From: Leisingera sp. SS27 | Lineage (GTDB): Bacteria > Pseudomonadota > Alphaproteobacteria > Rhodobacterales > Rhodobacteraceae | DNA length: 64,000 bases | NCBI RefSeq assembly: GCF_028368855.1 | Contig: NZ_JAQNCY010000011.1 | Span: 1 to 64,000, forward strand | Direction: 5' to 3' | Shown: positions 38,346 through 45,677 of the stretch, piece by piece | Numbering within the stretch: the first letter of the stretch is position 1 | Layout: the number at the start of each line of letters is the position of its first letter | Notes under the pieces: model-generated | What the model saw: the letters and a program-made list of their open reading frames with translations, nothing else | Database searches by the model: none | What the model was told of the DNA's origin: nothing | Program-made: the position numbers and the translations under genes

Positions 38346-39427
38346 GCATAGCCGGAGAGGCGGCAAAGCTGAGCGGCTTCTCATAAACATCTGGTGCGGG
38401 GATAGCAGTGCTGCGCTTGCAGCGACCTGCGCCCTGCATCCGCTTCGAGGCGATCTCAATTCAGGGAGCTGAGCCGAATGTGCCCTTCGATCGCGTGTTG
38501 CGAAGCATCCGGCATAGATAGCAAGTACCGGTTTTCGTCAGCCTTTCGCGAACAACCTCGCTGCAGTTGCGAAAGGCTGCATCTGCTCTATGGCTCCAGC
38601 CTCATTGAATTTCAGAGCAAGAAGATGACAGTTGCTGCGGGGTCGATGGTTAAAAGGAATACATGCGGGCATCTGCCAAAACCGGTGGCGACACGCCGCT
38701 GATCCTTCAATAGGCCAAACGTCATCCCAATCACTGCCCGGCAGTGCATTGCGCAGCAATGCCGTGAGAAGGGCGGTTGCACCGCTTGTATCTGCGCTTG
38801 TGGCATCGGAGAGGTTTGTCACGTGACTTGCTGCCTGGAAGGCTTGGACGTGTCCCTTTGTCGTTCAGGGCATTTCAAAGCCAGCCGGCGTCGCAGCCCC
38901 GCTCAGCAATCATCCAATCCGCCGTGGGCACCCTTCTCAGGAGCGTCCTGGCGCCCGTGTAATCTCTGACCTGCCCTGCGGCCACGAAGAACCGGATCGG
39001 ACGGCCGAAGGCGACTGTAACGGCATGAGGCCTGGTGTTCATGGCGGCCGTTTTCAAGGCATTTGAACCCCGGATCAAATCCTGATCCTTCAATCTCCGC
39101 CCATTCAGATGTCCACACACCATTTTTCACCGCGAGGCCGTGCGGTAGGCCGTCAAATAGGTCGCGTCAGTCATGAGCGCCATTTAATCCGCGTTCTCGG
39201 CAGCCAGTCCTGCCATCTAGCGGATGACCAGCACACGGTTAGTTCGGTGGTTGATGACCTTGGACCGTTCGGCAGGCATGAGAATAGTTAACAAGCGCAC
39301 GAGAGACAGTCAGCACTGATTTTCCGCCTCTAAGAGAGTGTCGGTTTCTTTTGCGTTTGATTCATCCGCTTCCCACACTGCGCGCGCAGGACGATAGGGC
39401 AGTTTTTTGATTGCCCTCTGACGGCAG
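38346..39427. other. Intergenic accessory DNA with IS remnant
   Basis: About 1080 bp without an intact gene. The only recognisable piece is the IS5-like transposase tail at 38612-38806. The rest (38807-39427) gives short frames on both strands without family features, and I see no tRNA, long repeat or attachment site. Confidence 0.55.
38612..38806 (-). pseudogene. IS5-family transposase C-terminal remnant
   Basis: The minus strand reads TFGLLKDQRRVATGFGRC followed by AATVIFLL and a stop. This matches the end of IS5-type DDE transposases (pattern F-x-x-LKD-x-RR-x-ATR-x-D, AATVIFWL), including its closing hydrophobic stretch. Upstream codons show no catalytic motifs, so this is a decayed 3' fragment. 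Its presence marks the border of module B. Confidence 0.5.
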
Positions 39428-40528
39428 TTAGCCGGTTGACCGATGGGCTTCCAGTTCCATCGATAGCGCTGCGGCTTTTGCAGTTTGTTCGGCAGCTTCC
39501 AGTGCGCCTTCAAGGAAGCCACCGAACCCGCGCGCGGTCTCGGTTGAGCAGAAGTGCATGCCTCGTGCCGCAAGGCTTCTCAGGTTTGAAGGCAAGCCAT
39601 AGCTAGGATGGGAGCCGGATGGTGCGCGGTCCTCAGCGCGTGCGATTTCCGGGACCGCCGCCCAGTCCTGCAGAACCAGATCAAGAGGTTGCGCCAATTT
39701 TTGGCCAAACATCGCTGTGAGCTGGGCCAGGGCCTGGTCCATCATGTCATCCTTGTGTGCCGCGCGCACATCCGCAGGGAAGCCAACAAACCCGAACAGT
39801 GCATAAGGCCCGCCGTCCATAACAGAGGCGTCGTGGATTTCAACCATTGGTCCGCGGTGGCTCATGGCATCGCCCGACAGCCCGGCATCGCGCCAATGAG
39901 GTTCATCATAGACCGCGAGGATCTTGGCCTGGCCGGCCATCCAGGTCGGGACTTTTTTCAGGGACCGGCTTTGAGCCGCATCCAGCGCCGGCTCAAAGCT
40001 GACGGTATCTGCAATGACCCGGGGCGGGATGGCCAGCATGATTTGCTTGGCTTCCACTGTCAAAGAAACGCCATTCCGATCAAGATGCGCCGTGATGCTG
40101 CCAGGGGAATGCTGAACGGCTTCCAGCCTGGTTTGTGTCAGGATGCGCTCTGCATCCAATGATCCGGCCAGCGCGCTGATCAGGGCACCCATACCGCCGG
40201 CAAGCCGGTAGGAGCCTTCCATGGATGCATAGCCGCGCGCCCGCTGGACCGCGCCGGACCGGTCCTGATACATCTGATCGCCGGTTGAATACTGCGGGAA
40301 GACCGGGATGCCGAAACGCCGCGTCAGGGCCGCCATACGCGGCTGGCCGGGCCAGAACCAGGCCGGGCCAAGGTCGAATTTTCCGCCCGCAAGGTCCTTG
40401 GTCAGGATCCGCCCGCCGAGGCGGTCCTGCGCCTCAATCAGGAGAAAATCCGCGCCCTTGCGCGTCAGGTGGTCGGCAAGGGCGAGGCCGGACAGGCCGC
40501 CGCCGACGATGAGAATGTCCGTTTGCAT
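39428..40528 (-). CDS. Flavin-containing amine oxidase-like protein
   Basis: 366 residues. The FAD motif is DILIVGGGLSGLALADHL near 4-21, then EAQDRLGGRI, and a C-terminal FCSTETARGFGGFLEGALEAAEQTA, the usual GYIDGA-like end that binds flavin. It oxidises an amine or unsaturated substrate; no specificity is visible. It is the last gene of the TetR-linked operon and overlaps the SDR stop by one base. Confidence 0.8.
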   Translation of the reverse strand: MQTDILIVGGGLSGLALADHLTRKGADFLLIEAQDRLGGRILTKDLAGGKFDLGPAWFWPGQPRMAALTRRFGIPVFPQYSTGDQMYQDRSGAVQRARGYASMEGSYRLAGGMGALISALAGSLDAERILTQTRLEAVQHSPGSITAHLDRNGVSLTVEAKQIMLAIPPRVIADTVSFEPALDAAQSRSLKKVPTWMAGQAKILAVYDEPHWRDAGLSGDAMSHRGPMVEIHDASVMDGGPYALFGFVGFPADVRAAHKDDMMDQALAQLTAMFGQKLAQPLDLVLQDWAAVPEIARAEDRAPSGSHPSYGLPSNLRSLAARGMHFCSTETARGFGGFLEGALEAAEQTAKAAALSMELEAHRSTG

Positions 40529-41202
40529 CAGAATGCCTCCCCCATAGGTCTAAGATCCAGCTCGTGGGTCCAGGTGGATTTTGGCTGGCTGGCGAGTGCG
40601 AGATAGGTGTTTGCGATGTCTGCCGGCTGCATCATCCGCGAGGGATCCGTGTCGTGCAGATCCCGGCTGGCCTCTGTTTCGACGATCCCGTCAAGGATCA
40701 CATGCACGACATGGACGCCCTTGAGCCCATATTCCCGGGCCAGCGATTGGGTCAATGCCCGCAGGCCCGCCTTGGCCGAGGCGAAGGCTGCAAAGTTCTT
40801 GCCGCCGCGCAGGCTGGCGGTGGCACCGGAGACGATGAACGTCCCGCCGCCGGTCCCGGCCATCGCCGGCAATACACTATGCGCCACGTTGACAGCGGAT
40901 AAGACCATCGCGCGCCAGGTTGCCTCGAAGTCGCCGGTGCTTGTGTCCTCAAACGGCGATATGACCAGTTTAGCCGTGTTGTGAACCACAAGCTTGGGCG
41001 GGCCATGGGTGCAGATCATGTCCCGCAGCGTTACTCTGCTCCAGCGCGGTTCGGTCAGATCAACAGCCAGCGTGGAACTTGCGCCTTGGGGCACGGTCCG
41101 GTTCAGGCCAAAGGCAGAATACCCGTTCCGGCCAAAGGACGAGACCAGGGTCTGACCAAGACCGGGACCGGCACCGGCGACAATTGCGAGGGGGCTGGCC
41201 AT
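40528..41202 (-). CDS. Short-chain dehydrogenase/reductase
   Basis: 224 residues from ATG 41202; the upstream extension lies over the cupin gene and has no conserved content. There is a GAGPGLGQTL cofactor loop, a V-H-N-T-A equivalent of NNAG, and an atypical active site: SGATASLRGGKNFAAFASAKAG has Ser and Lys, but Phe replaces the usual Tyr of Y-x3-K. It may be catalytically altered. It is the fourth gene of the operon. Confidence 0.75.
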   Translation of the reverse strand: MASPLAIVAGAGPGLGQTLVSSFGRNGYSAFGLNRTVPQGASSTLAVDLTEPRWSRVTLRDMICTHGPPKLVVHNTAKLVISPFEDTSTGDFEATWRAMVLSAVNVAHSVLPAMAGTGGGTFIVSGATASLRGGKNFAAFASAKAGLRALTQSLAREYGLKGVHVVHVILDGIVETEASRDLHDTDPSRMMQPADIANTYLALASQPKSTWTHELDLRPMGEAF

Positions 41203-41206
41203 TGGT

Positions 41207-41884
41207 CTATCCTGCCGCTGGGATGATTGGCGGTTCTGCCAAATGGCCGGATTTAACCCACAGGCGTGCACCTTCGGGTCCGGCTGTAGCCTTCAACGCC
41301 ATACCCGGCGGCAGACGCAGCCACGAGTTTCTCTCGAACGTCTCGCCGCCTTCGGTGAAACTGCCCTCGATTACCAGCGCCTCAAATCCCTTGTGCCCGG
41401 TCACAGTCACATCTGCCGATGCGTCCCAGACCTCGATCCGGACCCGTTCGCGGGAGTCTTCAAAAAGCGGGATTTCTGACACGCCAGCGGAGACCGCGCG
41501 TGGTGTCTCTGCAGTTGTGTCGATTGTCAGCTGGGTGCGGTCATCAGGATCGAACTGCCAAAGCTTGACAAGAATGGTTGCTCCTTCTGCCGCACTTGGC
41601 GTGTGCGAAGTTGTCGGAGGGTTTCGCACATAGGTGCCAACAGGAAAATCGCCGTGCTCATCCTGAAAGACACCGTCGAGCACCAGAAACTCTTCGCCTC
41701 CGGTATGGGTATGGGCCGAAAAGGCGCTGCCCGGGGCATAGCGCACAATTGTTGTTGCCCGCGCAACCTCATCTCCGATCCGGTCCAGCATCCGCCGGTC
41801 GACACCTTTCATCGGCGAGGCGATCCAGGGTTCGTTTTCCGAATGGACAACCGCACGTTCATCAAAGTTTGCATTGATTTCCAT
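41207..41884 (-). CDS. ChrR-like cupin protein
   Basis: 225 residues from ATG 41884. It has two cupin-like halves. The first has [21 protein letters not shown] with metal-binding His/His/Glu and VRNPPTTSH; the second ([32 protein letters not shown]) lacks the first His pair. Zinc-dependent ChrR anti-sigma factors have the same cupin, but there is no anti-sigma N-terminus here, so it is more likely an enzyme or sensor in stress defence. Confidence 0.75.
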   Translation of the reverse strand: MEINANFDERAVVHSENEPWIASPMKGVDRRMLDRIGDEVARATTIVRYAPGSAFSAHTHTGGEEFLVLDGVFQDEHGDFPVGTYVRNPPTTSHTPSAAEGATILVKLWQFDPDDRTQLTIDTTAETPRAVSAGVSEIPLFEDSRERVRIEVWDASADVTVTGHKGFEALVIEGSFTEGGETFERNSWLRLPPGMALKATAGPEGARLWVKSGHLAEPPIIPAAG

Positions 41885-41898
41885 CTCTCGTACCTTTC

Positions 41899-42879
41899 TC
41901 AAAGGTTGATTTTCATTCCGACCGCAATCGGCACGACGCGCTCGCCGTATTGGCGTTCAAGGGCGTTTGTCGCGCGCCAGCCGGTACAGTGGCCGGGCAT
42001 GATCAAGTCGATATCAAACTGCGCAAAGTCGGCGACGGTTTGACCGATGATCTCTTCGTTGCCGCCGGCAAGGTGGAAACCGCCGGTCAGGCCGTGGATC
42101 GGCACGCCGGGGAAATCTCTTTGGGCGGCATGAAGCACGTTGACGATGCCTGCATGGGAACAGGCCGAAAACACCACCAGCCCCTTGCCTGCGATGTTCA
42201 CCGCGACATAGCGCTCGTCCATGAGCAGGGGGTCGTCTTCCCAGTCCGTTCCGTCCTCGGTGCGGCGGACATGGCCGGGGAACCCGATCTCGTAATCCGT
42301 GACGCGGGGAATTTCGCCCGAGATATAGAACATATCGCCCAAGGTACTGACCGGCTGATCGGTGACAATGGGGGTTGCCCCCTGCGCAGCCAGCTCTTCC
42401 GGCGTGGCGATTTCGCGTATTTCGATCAATTCTCCGGTTGAGAGCGGAAAAGCGCGTTTGCGGAACATTCCGGGATGCAGGTAAACCGGCAGCTCGCCGG
42501 TCTGGCCGTCCTTGCGGATCAGATCAATCGCCGCGGGGATGCCGCCCGCATGATCCCAGTGCCCGTGCGACAGTGCGATCGCCTCAATGGAGGCAAAGGA
42601 TTTTCCAAGACGCGACGCGTTGTACTCAACCGCAAAATCAACAGGGCCGGCATCAAAGAGCAGTGTATGCTCCGTACCGCCGCGCCGGGCCGTGATGATC
42701 AGGGCCAGGCCGTGGTTGGCACAACATTGACCGGCACCCGAGATCTGCTCCATCCCGGCGTTGTGCAGGTTGACCCATTCATGGGTAAATTCCTCCGGAA
42801 CGCTTGACAGGCTGTCGGTCTGATTATCGATCAGAACGAGAATTTCGACTTCGTCAACAGGCTTGATATTTGCGGTCAT
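41899..42879 (-). CDS. Metallo-beta-lactamase-fold hydrolase
   Basis: 326 residues. The zinc motif HGHWDH sits in [23 protein letters not shown] near 105-125, with later His ([13 protein letters not shown]) and [13 protein letters not shown]. This resembles the 7,8-dihydropterin-6-methyl-4-(beta-D-ribofuranosyl)aminobenzene-phosphate synthase-like MBL group. It is cytoplasmic, with no signal peptide. The substrate is unknown. Confidence 0.85.
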   Translation of the reverse strand: MTANIKPVDEVEILVLIDNQTDSLSSVPEEFTHEWVNLHNAGMEQISGAGQCCANHGLALIITARRGGTEHTLLFDAGPVDFAVEYNASRLGKSFASIEAIALSHGHWDHAGGIPAAIDLIRKDGQTGELPVYLHPGMFRKRAFPLSTGELIEIREIATPEELAAQGATPIVTDQPVSTLGDMFYISGEIPRVTDYEIGFPGHVRRTEDGTDWEDDPLLMDERYVAVNIAGKGLVVFSACSHAGIVNVLHAAQRDFPGVPIHGLTGGFHLAGGNEEIIGQTVADFAQFDIDLIMPGHCTGWRATNALERQYGERVVPIAVGMKINL

Positions 42880-42964
42880 GTCGGGCCTCCTCGCGCGGCA
42901 TTTGTTTTGAATTACCTCCCCCGGGCGGGTCCGGCCGGGACGCTTTGGCCCCGGCCGGTTCGGC

Positions 42965-43666
42965 TTAGCTTGCGAGACGGACTTTCAGGGCCTCGGCCAG
43001 CGGCGGTGCCGATGCCGGGCTTTGGCCGGTCATCAGCGCGCCATCCTCGACCACATTGGCTTCCCAGTTGGCCTTGCTGATGTAGTTGGCGCCGCGGCGC
43101 TTCAGCTCGTCCTCAAGCGAGAACAGCAGGTGATGCAGCAGCTCGATCTCGCTGTCTTCGTCGTTCTTGAAACCGGTCAGGCTGACGCCATCAACGAGGT
43201 AAGTGCCGTCCGATTTCTTGATATCCCGCAGGATGGCCGGCGCGTGGCAGACCATCGCAACAGGCCGGTCGGATTCGTAGAAGTCGCGGATCATCTTAAC
43301 GACATAGGAATCCGAGGCCAGGTCCCAGATCAGGCCGTAGCCGCCCGGCACGAAGAGCGCATCAAAGGTCGAATAGTCAATCTCGCGCAGTTTGCGGGTG
43401 TTCTGAACCGCGAACAGCGCAACCGGATCGTTCAGGAAACGGTCAGTGTTTTCCGTGGTGAACGGCGCCTTCATGGACAGCAGGTCAATGGGTGCGTTGC
43501 CGCCGGCGGGCGACGCAAAGACAACCTCATAGCCCGCTTCTGTCAGGATATAGTACGGGGTTGCGACCTCTTCGAACCAGGTGCCGGTTTGCTTGCCCGA
43601 GATACCCATTTCGTCAACGGAAGACATGACCAGCAAGACGCGCTTTTGTTTGTTTCCGGTAGCCAT
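42965..43666 (-). CDS. DJ-1/PfpI-family protein (Hsp31/YhbO-like, class I GATase fold)
   Basis: 233 residues from ATG 43666. The nucleophile elbow is AMVCHAPAIL with Cys near 131, preceded by FDALFVPGGYGLIWDLASD; the Glu partner is in the FEEV/GTWFEEVATPYY region. Members are glyoxalase-III-like or chaperone/deglycase proteins active against reactive carbonyls. It is the first gene of the operon, divergent from tetR. Confidence 0.85.
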   Translation of the reverse strand: MATGNKQKRVLLVMSSVDEMGISGKQTGTWFEEVATPYYILTEAGYEVVFASPAGGNAPIDLLSMKAPFTTENTDRFLNDPVALFAVQNTRKLREIDYSTFDALFVPGGYGLIWDLASDSYVVKMIRDFYESDRPVAMVCHAPAILRDIKKSDGTYLVDGVSLTGFKNDEDSEIELLHHLLFSLEDELKRRGANYISKANWEANVVEDGALMTGQSPASAPPLAEALKVRLAS

Positions 43667-43686
43667 TGGGAGAGTTCCTTTCTTGG

Positions 43687-43761
43687 TATCTATCAATCAG
43701 TAGGTAGGCAAAAGCTAGGAGTTGATTTTCCACATGTCAACTGATATCTATCGACTGGTAG
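43687..43761. promoter_or_regulatory. Two copies of a TetR-type operator
   Basis: TATCTATCRAYYRGTAG occurs at 43687-43703 and 43745-43761, in the same orientation, 58 bp apart. They flank the divergent promoter region between the DJ-1 gene and tetR. The second copy is nearly palindromic (ATCTA...TAGAT) and ends just before the tetR ribosome site. Confidence 0.65.
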
Positions 43762-43774
43762 ATTGGAGATCGTC

Positions 43775-44320
43775 ATGTCACTGACAATGAAAGAAAAAAT
43801 TCTTATTGCAGCAGAGAAAAGAGTGCGAAGCGCAGGCTTCTCGGAGATGAGTTTCCGCGATCTGGCCAACGACGTGGGAATCAAGAGCGCCAGCGTTCAC
43901 TACCACTTCCCCACCAAGCATGATCTCGGAGAGGTGCTCGTCGCCCGCTATGCCGAACGCTTCAAGGACGAATTGGACAAGATTGATCAGGACGATCTGA
44001 AGGCCGCAATAGACAGCTTCGTTGCACTCTATTCCAATGCACTTGTGCTGAATGAGTCGATTTGCCTCTGCGCTATCATGGGAGCCGAAGCCATCGGGCT
44101 GCCGGAAAATGTCAATCAGCGCACCAAGGCCTTCTTCGAGATGAATAGAGCCTGGCTCGCAGCCCTGTTCTCCAGGCACGAGGTCAAGGATGCGGAAGAT
44201 GTTGCAAGCCTCATTGTTGCAGCCCTTGAGGGTGGCATGATCGTCGCATCGTCGTCGAACGACCGTTCAGTGTTCGAACAAGTCGCCAAAACGGCCGTTC
44301 GCAGTATTGCTAAGGCATGA
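43775..44320 (+). CDS. TetR-family repressor
   Basis: 181 residues from ATG 43775 with GGAG upstream. The HTH is SFRDLANDVGIKSASVHYHFPTKHDLGEVL; the C-terminal ligand domain is all-helical (TetR_C, NemR/AcrR-like). It is divergent from the DJ-1/MBL/cupin/SDR/amine-oxidase operon and most likely represses it in response to an electrophile or related signal. A Cys pair (ICLCAIMG) near residue 90 could sense electrophiles, as in NemR. Confidence 0.85.
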   Translation: MSLTMKEKILIAAEKRVRSAGFSEMSFRDLANDVGIKSASVHYHFPTKHDLGEVLVARYAERFKDELDKIDQDDLKAAIDSFVALYSNALVLNESICLCAIMGAEAIGLPENVNQRTKAFFEMNRAWLAALFSRHEVKDAEDVASLIVAALEGGMIVASSSNDRSVFEQVAKTAVRSIAKA

Positions 44321-45001
44321 GGATCATTGCTTGGAGCTGCGCAACCTGCCCCAAACTCTGCCTCTCAGCAATCGCTCTCGCCGCTTTGGCCGTCTATTGG
44401 CTATGAGGCCTGAGCCTGATGCAGGTAACAGAGCACGGCGATGCACAGGAGTTTTCATGAACCCGCCTTCAGCTTTGGCGCGCTTCTTGTGGTTGGCAAA
44501 ATGGTCGATTTTGTCATCGGTGGAGCGTTGATCGAAGCCCTTGAAGAAACCGCTTCCACAAACCTCTGGTGAAACTGACTTTGATTTTGACATGGTTTTG
44601 GCCATGAGGAGAAAACCGGGCCTTCGTGCAACGCGCGGCACCAGACAAGTTGGACTCACTGCCGGCTTGCGGCGTTTCGGCAGCATGGTTGCAGCGGTAC
44701 CGCACTGGTCCCGGCCGCCAGCCCGAAGCGGCCGTAGAGAAGCGCTACAGTGCCAGGAATGCTGCCGGTGTGAAATTCTATGGTCAGCTTCCCATAAGCG
44801 GACCCGATGGCAGAGCCAGGCTGCCTCTTTTGATGCCAGGGGCTGCACCGGGGGCAGCGGAGCGCAGAGAGCTGCCGCTGCACAGTTGCGAACTGTTGCC
44901 GCCCTTTGAAACCTGACCGGCCCAGAGCGGATGGAGCGGGCCCAGAGCCGCCGTCAGCTCGACAGGGCTTCCCGGCGAGCCTGAAACCCTGACCTCCGGC
45001 C
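44321..45001. other. Intergenic DNA, no supported gene
   Basis: About 680 bp. There are frames of 120-175 codons on both strands, but they have Arg/Pro/Ser-biased shadow-like composition and no motif. The stretch is probably decayed sequence; I see no IS end or RNA gene in it. Confidence 0.5.
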
Positions 45002-45466
45002 TCACGCCCGGTCGATCCGCGCCTGGTAGCAGTTGTTGCGCGACGACCGGATGTGGATGTAGTCCACCTGCTCATCGGCAAAGATCGCCTCGGCCTGCGC
45101 CATCATCTCTGCCTGCGGGATGACGATGCCGGTGCCGTAAACGATGCGGTGCCCGGCGCTGTAGCCCTTTATCAGATAGTCCGGCGCACGCTCCAGAACC
45201 TCCGGCACCTCTGTCCCTTCATGGCGTTCGCAAGGGGCCGCGCAGAGGAAAATGGGCCCGGTCTCGGCATAGGGCTGCGCCTCGGGGAAGGGGCGGTGGG
45301 CCAGAATCAGCATGTCTGAACCTTCGGGGATGTACTGCAGGCAGTGGCGGCAGGGGTTGCCGCCGCCGTCGGACACCGTGCGCTCCGGCATCTGGCCGTG
45401 GGCATCGGGGCCGCCTTCCTGCAGGGCGCGGACAATGTCTGTGGGCAGAGCGGTGATCTTGGTCAT
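45002..45466 (-). CDS. DUF1203-like conserved protein
   Basis: 154 residues from ATG 45466 with AAAGGAG upstream; the much longer open frame is a shadow of the divergent gene. Conserved Cys/His features include NPCRHCLQYIPEGSDMLILAHRPF and IFLCAAPCERHEG, and the end (YIHIRSSRNNCYQARIDRA) is typical of DUF1203. The function is unknown. It is divergent from dnaE2. Confidence 0.75.
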   Translation of the reverse strand: MTKITALPTDIVRALQEGGPDAHGQMPERTVSDGGGNPCRHCLQYIPEGSDMLILAHRPFPEAQPYAETGPIFLCAAPCERHEGTEVPEVLERAPDYLIKGYSAGHRIVYGTGIVIPQAEMMAQAEAIFADEQVDYIHIRSSRNNCYQARIDRA

Positions 45467-45659
45467 GGGGTTTCTCCTTTGCTGCCAGCACTCTGCCCGA
45501 TCCGTGCGGTGGCAATCGACCCGGATCTTGCCCATCCCGCATCGGAACAGGAGGAGTGCTCCCGCCCGCCGGGCGGGCATTGGAATGCCCTGCGGCGGTT
45601 GGGCGTGGCGCCGCGCTGGCGCGCGGCGCGGCACCGCAATCCAGCAGGACTCCACATGA

Positions 45660-45674
45660 GAACAAAACGGGAAT
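45660..45674. promoter_or_regulatory. Probable LexA (SOS) box before dnaE2
   Basis: GAAC-AAAACGG-GAAT is one mismatch from the alphaproteobacterial LexA site GAAC-N7-GAAC and ends 3 bp before the dnaE2 start. SOS control of dnaE2 is usual in the class. Confidence 0.55.
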
Positions 45675-45677
45675 ATC

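Noticed and set aside
38346-39427. tRNA or attachment site at the module B border
   Set aside because: No T-loop-like GTTCGAATC element, cloverleaf or matching direct repeat could be found by eye.
44324-44909. Frames of 174 and 122 codons on opposite strands
   Set aside because: Composition is shadow-like, no motif or ribosome site, and they overlap each other.
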